Assembly (NCBI GenBank): GCA_035378685.1
Contig: DAOSUL010000006.1
Coordinates: 1-64,000, forward strand
Reading direction: 5' to 3'
DNA length: 64,000 nt
DNA from: DTU013 sp029778665
Lineage (GTDB): Bacteria > Bacillota > Clostridia > Acetivibrionales > DTU013
A program made the translations under genes and the position numbers. Shown one piece after another: positions 33,402 through 41,783 of the stretch; position 1 is the stretch's first letter, and the number at the start of each line of letters is the position of its first letter. A model generated the notes under the pieces. The model was not told where the DNA came from and did not search any database. It saw nothing but the letters and a program-made list of their open reading frames with translations.

Positions 33402-35912
33402 TCAGATCCTTACCAGGTTGGCAAACTCTGCCAGCAAGCGTTTCATACCATGGTTTTTGAACTGTATTTCAAGTACCTGGTCGCCCTTGTCGAATATGAC
33501 ATTTGAGATAGTGCCGACGCCGAACTTCTTGTGCACCACACGGTCACCGGCCTTATACTCCGTAACGGCAGCCTTCACCTTTTCCGCGGACGGACCTGCC
33601 GTATCCACACCGATGACCGGCCTGAAAGCTCCTGTGCTGCTGAAGCTGCCTGCTCCGCCAAAACTTTCAGTACGGCCGGATCTGTCCGCCCTGCTGAAGC
33701 CAAAGCTTCCCACATCAGCGCTGCGGCCTCTGCCGGAGCCATACCCCTGGTCCCACGCAGAACCGTTACGGTCTGCGAAACCGCCGGCGCCATTTTTCCT
33801 TCCTCCGTATATCTCGATGAGTTCATCCGGTATGTCGTCCATGAACCTGGAGCACCTGTTGTACGAGGTACTTCCGAAAAGCGTCCTCGCATGGGTGCTG
33901 GTGAAATACAGCTTCTCCATGGCCCTTGTTATGCCGACATAGCAGAGCCTTCTCTCCTCCTCCAGGGCAACATCGCTTTCCATGGAGCGCAGGCCCGGGA
34001 ATACCCCCTCTTCGAAGCCAGGTATGAACACGACGGGGAATTCAAGCCCTTTTGCACTGTGCAGCGTCATCAGCGCCACATAGTCTTTCTCTGTTTCCAT
34101 GCTGTCTATGTCCATCACCAGCGAAACGTTGGCCAGGTATGCTTCAAGCCCTTTTTCCTCGCTGCGGGATTCAAATTCCATGGCGCCTGATATGAGTTCC
34201 CTTATGTTCTCGATGCGGCTCTTCGCTTCTTCGGTATCCTCCGCCTGCAGTTCGTCCAGGATGCCTGATTTGTTTATAACGACATCGATGAGTTCAGCAA
34301 CGCTGATGCTTTCCGACATAGCCTTAAAGCCTGCGATCATGTCTGCGAATCCTACAAGCTTGTCAGCCGCACGTTTCAGTTCAGGTATCTCCGATGCGGA
34401 CGAGACTATGGCGAATATGCTGCAGCTCCTCTCAGCCGCAAGTTCTTCGGCAGTGCTCAGCGTCGTATTCCCGATACCTCTTTTGGGCACGTTTATTATC
34501 CTCTTGAGTGCGACATCGTCCGATGGGTTCTGTATGAGCCTCAGGTACGCGATGATATCCTTGATTTCCTTCCTGTCGTAGAACTTGAGCCCGCCGAACA
34601 CCCGGTAGGGTATCCCCGCCCTCATGAATGCCTCTTCAAGCGCACGGGACTGTGCGTTTACCCTGTACAGCAGCGCGAAGTCGCTGTATTTCCTGTTCTC
34701 TTCCCGTACCAATCTTTCTATCTCGCGCGTTATGAAATCAGCCTCTTCCCTCTCGTCACCGGCTTCGTAATACCGGATCTTCTCGCCTTTCTCATTCGTG
34801 GTCCAGAGTTTCTTGCTCTTCCTGCCGTGGTTCTGCTTTATCACGTTGTTGGCAGCCTCGAGTATCGTGCCGGTGGAGCGGTAATTCTGCTCCAGCTTGA
34901 TTACCTTCGTATCGCTGAAGTCCTTTTCGAATTCCAGTATATTCCGGATATCCGCCCCCCTGAAGCTGTAAATGGACTGGTCGTCATCGCCCACGACGCA
35001 AAGGTTCCTGAAGTTTCCCGAAAGCAGGTTTACCAGCATATACTGGGCATAATTCGTATCCTGGTACTCATCCACCAGTATGTATCTGAACTTCATCCGG
35101 TATTCTTCCATAACGTCCGGGTTGTCCACGAACAGCCTGATCGTGAGCATTATAATGTCATCGAAGTCGAGCGCATTGTTGCTTTTGAGCTTTTTCTGGT
35201 AAAGTTCGTATATGGCGGCTATTTTGCTCAGCCGGTAATCGGAGCCCGCAACTTTTGCATAATCCTGCGGTTCCCTCAGTTCATCCTTTGCCCTGCTTAT
35301 CTTCGAAAGCACTTCCTTCACCGGGAAGTTGCTCTCGTTGAGCTTCAGTTCCTTTATGCAGTCCTTTGCAAGCGTCTGCTGGTCTGTTGTATCAAATATG
35401 ACGAAGTTCCTGTTATATCCGAGCCTGTCGATGTGTCTCCTCAGGATCCTGACGCACGCAGCGTGGAAAGTACCGACCCATATTCCCTCTATGGCTTCGC
35501 CAAGCATGTTTTCAAGCCTTTCTTTCATTTCCCTGGCGGCCTTGTTGGTGAAAGTGATGGCCAGTATCGACGCCGGATGGACAGGATTGTCCCTCATGAT
35601 GACATGGAGCCTCTCCTGCTCCTCAGGGGTGACAGCAGCGCCCGAAGCAGCTTTGCGCATCAGTACGAGATCCGCCTCGGTCAGGCTCGAAGGGACACGC
35701 TCTGAATGGTAGGCGTTTCCGTACTTTATCATATATGCTATCCTGTTCACAAGAACCGATGTCTTGCCCGATCCGGCTCCCGCAAGCACCAGCAGGGGCC
35801 CCTTTACCTGGAAGACAGCCTGCCTCTGCTGCGGATTGAGTCTTCCGTATTCTTTCTCCAGCAGTTCTTTCCTTAAATTTATAAACTCCTGCCTGTTAGC
35901 ATCCGTAATCAT
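33402..35912 (-). CDS. pcrA: ATP-dependent DNA helicase PcrA/UvrD
   Basis: The 836-aa SF1A 3'-5' helicase acts in repair and replication-conflict resolution. It has the Q motif (LNPQQRQAV), Walker A AGAGSGKT (44-51), motif Ia ITFTNKAAREMKER, Walker B VDEYQDTN, motif III VVGDDDQSIYSFRGA, motif IV QNYRST, motif V TLHSAKGLEFPVVF and motif VI CYVGITRAMEKL. A clostridial-type insertion follows motif I (about residues 66-110). The C-terminal RNAP-binding Tudor-like domain (GDRVVHKKFGVGT) is joined by a Gly/Ser/Arg-rich linker of about 70 residues. Confidence 0.96.
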   Translation of the reverse strand: MITDANRQEFINLRKELLEKEYGRLNPQQRQAVFQVKGPLLVLAGAGSGKTSVLVNRIAYMIKYGNAYHSERVPSSLTEADLVLMRKAASGAAVTPEEQERLHVIMRDNPVHPASILAITFTNKAAREMKERLENMLGEAIEGIWVGTFHAACVRILRRHIDRLGYNRNFVIFDTTDQQTLAKDCIKELKLNESNFPVKEVLSKISRAKDELREPQDYAKVAGSDYRLSKIAAIYELYQKKLKSNNALDFDDIIMLTIRLFVDNPDVMEEYRMKFRYILVDEYQDTNYAQYMLVNLLSGNFRNLCVVGDDDQSIYSFRGADIRNILEFEKDFSDTKVIKLEQNYRSTGTILEAANNVIKQNHGRKSKKLWTTNEKGEKIRYYEAGDEREEADFITREIERLVREENRKYSDFALLYRVNAQSRALEEAFMRAGIPYRVFGGLKFYDRKEIKDIIAYLRLIQNPSDDVALKRIINVPKRGIGNTTLSTAEELAAERSCSIFAIVSSASEIPELKRAADKLVGFADMIAGFKAMSESISVAELIDVVINKSGILDELQAEDTEEAKSRIENIRELISGAMEFESRSEEKGLEAYLANVSLVMDIDSMETEKDYVALMTLHSAKGLEFPVVFIPGFEEGVFPGLRSMESDVALEEERRLCYVGITRAMEKLYFTSTHARTLFGSTSYNRCSRFMDDIPDELIEIYGGRKNGAGGFADRNGSAWDQGYGSGRGRSADVGSFGFSRADRSGRTESFGGAGSFSSTGAFRPVIGVDTAGPSAEKVKAAVTEYKAGDRVVHKKFGVGTISNVIFDKGDQVLEIQFKNHGMKRLLAEFANLVRI

Positions 35913-36303
35913 CAGATCAGCACCCTGTCTATATTCTTATCTGGATTCATGTCTCAATCTGCGGCATAGCTTACCGCATCTCCCATTATAACCAACGACG
36001 TGCCGCGGCGCAACACGAAAACAAACATTTGTTCGAATCCCTTATTATTCCTGTATCTGACCCGATGCCGCTTCCGGAAATATTGACCGGCATCCCGGGA
36101 CTGCAGCCGATGATCCGGGCCACGCACACCAACGGACGTATTGCACCGACAGGAATATTAAAAAGAGACAACCCCTGCCTGCGGGCATTGTCTCCTTTAT
36201 AAGATCCGTTTCTATGTTTCGGTTCATGCGATCCGGTCTGTGTGCCCGGTTCATGCGTTCCCTGCTGCGGGTGTCTGCTCCGGCCGGAACGCACCAGGTC
36301 TTA
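35913..36303 (-). other. Spacer between pcrA and the zinc-ribbon gene
   Basis: About 390 bp hold no supported gene. The upstream part contains the zinc-ribbon terminator (36159-36196). The rest shows short frames without ribosome-binding sites. A GTTCGAATCCC string at about 36031-36042 recalls a tRNA T-loop but has no matching arms. Confidence 0.5.
36159..36196 (-). terminator. Terminator of the zinc-ribbon gene
   Basis: On the minus strand GAGACAA...TTGTCTC with inner CCC/GGG pairing, followed by TTTTTAAT, about 110 bp past the stop at 36304. Confidence 0.8.
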
Positions 36304-36951
36304 TCACCAGCCGAAGTCGAAGGTGTAACCGAATGAATCGAGCAGTTCCATGATGAAACCGAAGTTGAGAATAAAGATAACTACGATGGCTATGAACTTG
36401 ATAAGGCCGAGTATGAACGCCGCCCTTGCATAGTTTTTGGTATTCCTGTTGAATGAATTTGTAAAGCTCCAGACAAGCAACATGATGATATTCACAACAG
36501 GAATGGACTGCAGGAGCAATATACCGAAAAATTTCCAGAAAGACAGCGGCTCTATCCTTTCTACGATTATGGACTCTTTGGGTACATTATTCTGTGCAGC
36601 GGGCAGTTTCTGAGCCTCGGGCCGGGATGAAGGCTGCTGTACGGGCTCAGACAACGGCTGCGCTATTGCTGCCTCGTTCGTCTGTTTTCCCGGTCCGGTC
36701 TGTGCTTCGGGCTGTACAGCTTCTGCCTGGGGCACGCCGGACGGTGCCGTCTGCTGATCCGACGCCTGAGCAGTATCTGGACCTGCTTTCTCAGCGCTGC
36801 TCACCGCTTCCGCTTCAGCAACATCCGCGGCGGCTGCTGCTGTTTCCTCCTGCGCAGTGCTTGCGGTCCCTGCAGCTTCGGCTTTCGTGCCGCAGTTCAC
36901 GCAAAACTTCGCATCTTCGGGCAACTGTTTTCCACAATTCTCACAAAACAT
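36304..36951 (-). CDS. Zinc-ribbon membrane protein
   Basis: The 215-aa protein has an N-terminal zinc ribbon (C3-x2-C6 and C17-x2-C20), an Ala/Glu/Gln/Pro-rich disordered stretch at about residues 25-118, and two hydrophobic segments in the C-terminal third (FFGILLLQSIPVVNIIMLLV and FILGLIKFIAIVVIFILNF). Such zinc-ribbon plus membrane proteins are common in Clostridia and mostly uncharacterised. GGAGGTGACACGGT precedes the ATG. Confidence 0.8.
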   Translation of the reverse strand: MFCENCGKQLPEDAKFCVNCGTKAEAAGTASTAQEETAAAAADVAEAEAVSSAEKAGPDTAQASDQQTAPSGVPQAEAVQPEAQTGPGKQTNEAAIAQPLSEPVQQPSSRPEAQKLPAAQNNVPKESIIVERIEPLSFWKFFGILLLQSIPVVNIIMLLVWSFTNSFNRNTKNYARAAFILGLIKFIAIVVIFILNFGFIMELLDSFGYTFDFGW

Positions 36952-37018
36952 ACCGTGTCACCTCCATAATTCATATGGATATCAAGTCCCGCTCAAGCGC
37001 GGTTCCTAATTCAGGAAT

Positions 37019-37047
37019 ATTATATAATATTTTTACAGGCTTATCAA
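37019..37047 (-). promoter_or_regulatory. Sigma-A promoter of the zinc-ribbon gene
   Basis: Minus-strand TTGATA (37042-37047), 17-bp spacer, TATAAT (37019-37024), about 60 nt upstream of the start codon. Confidence 0.75.
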
Positions 37048-37188
37048 CGCAGCAGGCCGCATGCCGGCTGTTCCGGGGCAGACAGCTGCAGATCGCCGTT
37101 AATGATCATTTGCGGCGGGTATATATTTACATGATAAGCAATAACCAATGCTGTTCCGGGATAAAAACAGAAAGAAGGCAGTGGTACG

Positions 37189-37866
37189 ATGACATATGTG
37201 CTTACTTTTGCTGAAGGGATACTGACATTTATTTCGCCATGCATACTGTCAATGCTGCCAGTCTACCTGCTCTACCTTGCAGGGACGCCGGCAGGTTCCG
37301 AAATTGAAGGCCCGAGGCGCGGAAACCGGCTGATCGTCAATTCCCTCGGCTTCGTTTCGGGATTTACGCTGGTGTTCGTGGCCATGGGCGCTGCCGCAGC
37401 GATGATGGGGACGCTCCTCCAGCGGAACAGGCCGCTTCTCCTGATGATAAGCGGAACTTTCATGATCTTTTTCGGTCTCAATTTCACAGGTGTGTTCAAG
37501 ATCGGTTTCCTCGGCAGGGAAAAGCGTTTCAGCCCGAAAGTCGACAATCTCAGGTTCCCTGGTTCGGTGCTTTTCGGCATCGCCTTCGGGTTCGGCTGGT
37601 CTCCGTGTCTCGGGACATTCCTCGGATCAGCGCTTGCCCTTGCCGGCAGTTCCGAAACGGTCGCCGAGGGGATGCTTCTGCTGTTGCTCTACTCTGCCGG
37701 GCTGGCCATACCGTTCATCGTTTCGGCGGCGATATTTGAAAACATAAAATCGCTGTTCGGCTGGTTCAGCAGGAACAGCGGGACCATCAGGATCATTTCC
37801 GGCATATTGCTTATCGCTGCAGGGATCTGGTTTTTCAAGGATGGCCTGGTCCTGGCGCTGGCATAG
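37189..37866 (+). CDS. ccdA: CcdA-type thiol-disulfide transmembrane protein
   Basis: The 225-aa DsbD/CcdA-family membrane protein moves electrons from cytosolic thioredoxin to extracytoplasmic thiol proteins. It has six spans, an early Cys in GILTFISPCILSMLPVYLLYL and the paired Cys in FGFGWSPCLGTFLGSAL, the two cysteines that form the transmembrane redox pair. A thioredoxin-fold partner follows 85 bp downstream on the same strand. Confidence 0.93.
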   Translation: MTYVLTFAEGILTFISPCILSMLPVYLLYLAGTPAGSEIEGPRRGNRLIVNSLGFVSGFTLVFVAMGAAAAMMGTLLQRNRPLLLMISGTFMIFFGLNFTGVFKIGFLGREKRFSPKVDNLRFPGSVLFGIAFGFGWSPCLGTFLGSALALAGSSETVAEGMLLLLLYSAGLAIPFIVSAAIFENIKSLFGWFSRNSGTIRIISGILLIAAGIWFFKDGLVLALA

Positions 37867-37951
37867 GAAGACGTGTTTCCGGCAAAGGAAGTTTGGTACA
37901 GGTATAAAAATTGAGTTTCTGCCACAGGAATCCGAGCGGGAGGTTGTGCAA

Positions 37952-38743
37952 TTGAAAAAACACACTGTTCTTATATTACTGGTAATAGCGATGGCTGTAA
38001 TATTTACCGCAGCATACATGGTTTACGAAAGGTACGGAGGACTGATGACAGTACGGCCTCCGGGCCTCGGGCTGACTGTGCCGGACAGTCCATCCGTCAG
38101 CGGCGGTCCGGATTCAGCCGCTCCCTCGGAAAACAGGGGCGGCACGGGATATGATCCGGACAATACATCCGGTATGAACGGTGAAACAGGGGACACCGGG
38201 ATTGGACCGGAAGATACAGCGGGCAGCGACGCCGGCCAAAATGGCAGCCGGGAAGCGCAGGACGGTAATCCGGAAGTGGTCGGGGATGAAAACGACGGAT
38301 ATAAGATAATGGTCCCGGACTTCACCCTGAAGGATCTCGAAGGCCGTGAGATAAGCCTGTCGGATTACAGCGGCAAGACTGTCGTGCTCAATTTCTGGGC
38401 TACATGGTGCATTTACTGCTCCGAAGAGATCCGCGACCTCAACATCCTGGACAAGGAACTGAAGAAAGCCGGAGACGCCGTGGTCCTGGCCGTCAATGCC
38501 GAAGAACCGTACGATAAGGTCAGGGAATACGCAGCGAAAAACGATCTCGATCTGACAGTACTGCTGGATGAGACCGGAGACGTTTCAACGGGCCTTTTCG
38601 GAGTGTTCAGTTTCCCGAACACGTTCATCATAAGCAGCGATGGCTCGCTGTACGCTTATGTCCCCGGCAGGATATGCATAGATACGCTTCGCAAGCTGGT
38701 CGACATGGCAAGGAATGGCGAACCACTTCCCAAATCCGGGTAA
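37952..38743 (+). CDS. TlpA/ResA-like membrane-anchored thioredoxin
   Basis: The 263-aa protein has an N-terminal anchor (residues 5-24), an 80-residue Gly/Asp/Ser/Glu/Pro-rich linker, and a TlpA-type thioredoxin domain (from about residue 118) with WATWCIYC, active-site Cys153 and Cys156, and the cis-Pro in FSFPNTFII. It should receive electrons from CcdA and reduce envelope disulfides or cytochrome apoproteins. The TTG at 37952 is used because GGGAGG lies 8 nt upstream; the frame continues back into ccdA without a better site. Confidence 0.9.
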   Translation: MKKHTVLILLVIAMAVIFTAAYMVYERYGGLMTVRPPGLGLTVPDSPSVSGGPDSAAPSENRGGTGYDPDNTSGMNGETGDTGIGPEDTAGSDAGQNGSREAQDGNPEVVGDENDGYKIMVPDFTLKDLEGREISLSDYSGKTVVLNFWATWCIYCSEEIRDLNILDKELKKAGDAVVLAVNAEEPYDKVREYAAKNDLDLTVLLDETGDVSTGLFGVFSFPNTFIISSDGSLYAYVPGRICIDTLRKLVDMARNGEPLPKSG

Positions 38744-38879
38744 GCCTGCATTGACCTTTAAATAATACATCAAACCAGGTGCATTGGTTCAGGTTCAAAA
38801 GGCCCATTACTTCCGGTCGGTCCGGGCGCACCGGCTGCTCCGGGCGGATCCGGGATACGGCAGCACCCGGGCAGTCTCG
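38744..38879 (-). other. GC-rich spacer with a G-X-Y-like fragment
   Basis: This space between convergent tlpA and znuB has no terminator with a T-run. On the minus strand, 38850-38770 reads five consecutive Gly-X-Y triplets (PPGAAGAPGPTGSNG) and then PFEPEPMHLV and a stop. It has no start codon or ribosome-binding site. A CCAGGTGC motif near 38775 is shared with other spacers. Confidence 0.3.
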
Positions 38880-39725
38880 TCAGTGCGAAAATTTCCTGCG
38901 CACAAGGAACAGCACGAAGAAGATGATAGCGGCAATGAGCACGATGGTGGCGCCGGTCGGTGTGTTGAGATAATACGACGCTATCAGCCCGGAAATACCG
39001 GCAAACATTGATATAGCAACCGATACGAAATGATAGCGGCGCATATTTGCGGTGACATTCCGCGAAGCGGCAGCCGGCAGTACGATCAGGGAGTTAATTA
39101 TAAGCAGTCCGACCCACTGGATCGTGATCGTTACCACCACGGCGATGGAGACAGTAAAAAGTATGTCCACAAGGAGCGTATTGACCCCGCGGCTTGCGGC
39201 AAGAGACGGGTTGATACTGACAAGCAGCACCTTGTTGAATATCAGGACCCAGAGAGTGACCACTGCCGCGAACGAAACCATGAGCAGTATTATCTCATTT
39301 GGCCTGACGCTGAGGATGTCGCCCACCAGGTATGACGAATACCTGTTGAAGCCTCCCGATGAAAGCAGTATCAGTCCCAGTGCCACCGCGGTCGATGAAA
39401 AAACACCTATTATAGTGTCGGTCGATGTCCTGCTCTTGTTCTTGATGATCGTTATGACAACGGCAAAAACCACGGAAAACAGGACTGCCCCCACCAGCGG
39501 CTTAAGTCCCCCGAGCAGCGCGCCAATGGCGATGCCGGTGAACGCTCCGTGCCCGATCGAATCTGAAAAGAAGGCCATTTTGTTGCTTACGACCATCGTT
39601 CCCAGCAGGCCGAACAGAGGGGTTACCAGGAGCACCGCCAGCAGCGCGTTTTTCATGAAGTTGTGCTCCGCCCATTCGAAAGGCAGCAGGAATTCTACAA
39701 TATCGTACCAGGCCTGCAGCATCAT
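38880..39725 (-). CDS. Metal ABC transporter permease (ZnuB/MntB family)
   Basis: The 281-aa integral membrane permease has eight or nine spans and the family phrases FFSDSIGHGAFTGIAIGALLGG and LLVDILFTVSIAVVVTI. It should form the channel of a Zn2+ or Mn2+ importer. Its ATG overlaps the ATPase stop by 4 bp (ATGA), indicating coupled translation. Confidence 0.92.
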   Translation of the reverse strand: MMLQAWYDIVEFLLPFEWAEHNFMKNALLAVLLVTPLFGLLGTMVVSNKMAFFSDSIGHGAFTGIAIGALLGGLKPLVGAVLFSVVFAVVITIIKNKSRTSTDTIIGVFSSTAVALGLILLSSGGFNRYSSYLVGDILSVRPNEIILLMVSFAAVVTLWVLIFNKVLLVSINPSLAASRGVNTLLVDILFTVSIAVVVTITIQWVGLLIINSLIVLPAAASRNVTANMRRYHFVSVAISMFAGISGLIASYYLNTPTGATIVLIAAIIFFVLFLVRRKFSH

Positions 39726-40528
39726 CCTTCGCCCCCTTCCTTACCGCCGGGCACGCCTCCGCCCATGAAGAACCCGGTGATCCCGAAGCATTTCAGCGTC
39801 TTCTCATCACTGAATACCTGCTGCGGAGTTCCGCTGGCTATCACAGTCCTGTTGAGCAGCACCACCCGGTCCGCATGCCGGTAAACCTGGTCGAAATCGT
39901 GGGACACCAGGATGATGGAGAGGTCGTAATTGTGCCTGAGCTCTGCCACGGTGCTGTAAAACAGTTCAAGCCCGCCCTGGTCCATCCCCGAAACAGGCTC
40001 ATCCAGGAGCAGCAGGTTGGGCACAGGATCGAGGGCCAGCGCCAGCAGCACCCTCTGCAGTTCACCGCCTGACAGCGCTCCCAGCCTGCGGTCCAGCAAA
40101 TGCTCAGCATTGACCTTCCTCAGCCCTTCCAGCGCCCGCTTCCTGACACTGCCGGGCCTCACGAGCCATGCCGGTTTCTTTGAAAGGCATGCGACAAACA
40201 GGTCGGAAACGCTCGCAGGGATGCCGGCGTCAAAATCCAGGTGCTGGGGAACGTACCCGATAACCGGTTCAATGCTCCGGTCACCCTTGGAATTAAGGAA
40301 TCTGAATTTTCCCGTATACGGGACTTCACCGAGCAATGCCTTTAGCAGCGTGCTTTTGCCTCCGCCGTTGGGACCTATTATGGCGGTCAGTTCACCGCAG
40401 TGGATGTGGATATTGACATTTTCGAGTATGACATTATGCCCCTTTGTTACGCCCAGGTTTTCTATCCTGGTGCAGCAAAGGCTGCAGCAGTCTCCTTCAC
40501 ATTTGGCATGGTACCGGTTCGATTGCAT
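39722..40528 (-). CDS. Metal ABC transporter ATP-binding protein (ZnuC family)
   Basis: The 268-aa ATPase has Walker A GPNGGGKST, Q-loop YVPQHLDFD, signature LSGGELQRV, Walker B LLLLDEPVSGMD and the H-loop LVSHD. An N-terminal extension (CEGDCCSLCCTRIENL) holds five cysteines in a short stretch, which is unusual for ZnuC and could bind metal. The ATG at 40528 follows GAGG; in-frame GTGs at 40543 and 40540 have no site. It begins 18 bp after the binding-protein stop. Confidence 0.92.
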   Translation of the reverse strand: MQSNRYHAKCEGDCCSLCCTRIENLGVTKGHNVILENVNIHIHCGELTAIIGPNGGGKSTLLKALLGEVPYTGKFRFLNSKGDRSIEPVIGYVPQHLDFDAGIPASVSDLFVACLSKKPAWLVRPGSVRKRALEGLRKVNAEHLLDRRLGALSGGELQRVLLALALDPVPNLLLLDEPVSGMDQGGLELFYSTVAELRHNYDLSIILVSHDFDQVYRHADRVVLLNRTVIASGTPQQVFSDEKTLKCFGITGFFMGGGVPGGKEGGEG

Positions 40529-40546
40529 GATCTGCCTCACCACGTT

Positions 40547-41470
40547 TTATCCCAAAGCTTCCTTCAATGTCTCCATGTTCCGGCGCATAGCATCCAGGTA
40601 TGCATCCCGCGCCCCGGGTACAGCCTCTCCGGTAACCACAGGATCCAGCGTGTACACAACAGCGCCCGTCTCAGCAGCTATCGTTTCCATCGCTCCCGAT
40701 GAGTACTGGGGCTCGGCAAAAAGCGCCCTGACGCCCGTCTGCCTTATAATGCCGATGATCTCCGCCAGCTCTTTCGGCGTCGGTTCGGTGCCAGGCTCCC
40801 TTTCTACGACCGAAACGATATTGAGCCCAAATTCCTGCGCAAAATACGGGAACGCTTCATGGAACGTAATAATATCCCTGTTTTTCAAGCCGTCCAGTTC
40901 TCTGTGCATTTCCTGCCTCAGCGCCTCTACTTTTTCGATGTACGAAGCGGCATTCTTACGGTACAGTTCCGCATTTTTACCGTCCAGTTCAGACAGCCCG
41001 TCCGCTATGTTCTGCACATATGCCGCCACGTTGGACAGGCTTACCCAGACATGCGGGTTCTCTTCTCCGTTCTCTTCCCTGATAGTCTGGATACCGGCCG
41101 CAGCTTCTATTATTTCCAGGTCTTGCTGCTGGCTCAGCACATCTTCCAGAAAAGACTCCATCCCGGCGCCGTTTACAATGAACACGTCCGCTTTTTCAAG
41201 CAGCCTCAGATCGGAAGGCCTGAGCGAATAATCGTGCAGGCACCCGGTCTGGGGCTCCGTCATATTGGTCACCATAACGCCGGGCACACCGTCGGTCACA
41301 TTGATCACAGCCACATATACAGGAAAAAATGACGTAACGACATGCAGACCGCTTTGTCTGTCCCCGGCGTCACCCTTCCCGCTGTTTTTATCATTCGCAG
41401 CCCTGCAGCCTGAAAGGAGCAGTGCTGCAGCCAACAATGCCGCTGCAATTTTTACAGGCCTTCTGTACAT
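40547..41470 (-). CDS. Metal ABC transporter substrate-binding lipoprotein (ZnuA family)
   Basis: The 307-aa lipoprotein has a signal peptide with lipobox LLSGC (Cys22) and the cluster A-I fold. Candidate metal ligands are the histidines in CLHDYSLRP, NPHVWVS and TFHEAFPYF and an acidic residue near the C-terminus. No long His-rich loop is present, so Zn versus Mn cannot be settled. A partly palindromic TCATAAT-C-GTTATAG in the upstream spacer is a weak Fur-family site candidate. Confidence 0.9.
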   Translation of the reverse strand: MYRRPVKIAAALLAAALLLSGCRAANDKNSGKGDAGDRQSGLHVVTSFFPVYVAVINVTDGVPGVMVTNMTEPQTGCLHDYSLRPSDLRLLEKADVFIVNGAGMESFLEDVLSQQQDLEIIEAAAGIQTIREENGEENPHVWVSLSNVAAYVQNIADGLSELDGKNAELYRKNAASYIEKVEALRQEMHRELDGLKNRDIITFHEAFPYFAQEFGLNIVSVVEREPGTEPTPKELAEIIGIIRQTGVRALFAEPQYSSGAMETIAAETGAVVYTLDPVVTGEAVPGARDAYLDAMRRNMETLKEALG

Positions 41471-41783
41471 TATTACCCTCCAGTTTTTTCGTATGCCTGT
41501 ATTCTACCACATGAGAACCAAACAGAAAACAGTGCTTCTGATGAGAAGCGATGCTATAACGATTATGAGATATATCCAATATACGTATCCAGGGTTTTCA
41601 GACCACAAATGCAAAAATAACGGAAAACTCAGTCACACCCCATAAAGGCGGGAACATCGACATCAGAGTATAATACTGCAACACTTCATCATAATATGGC
41701 CAGGGACGGTCCTGCCTGTCTCCCTGACCTGATACCCCGGGAGCATCGGCATGCAGACCGTCCCTCTCATATTCTTGTAATTA
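41471..41783. repeat. Spacer with long GGGACGGTC inverted repeat
   Basis: Between znuA and tkt, GGGACGGTC (41703-41711) and GACCGTCCC (41757-41765) form the ends of a 63-bp imperfect hairpin. No T-run follows, so it is not a standard tkt terminator. The GGACGGT core recurs at 47816-47863 and 56301-56332. No gene is supported in this stretch. Confidence 0.5.

Noticed and set aside
36026..36045. tRNA T-loop-like GTTCGAATCCC
   Set aside because: The flanking bases do not pair into a T stem, and no acceptor, D or anticodon arms can be drawn.
41520..41600. Zur box upstream of the metal importer
   Set aside because: TCATAAT-C-GTTATAG is only partly symmetric, so it is too weak to list as a site.
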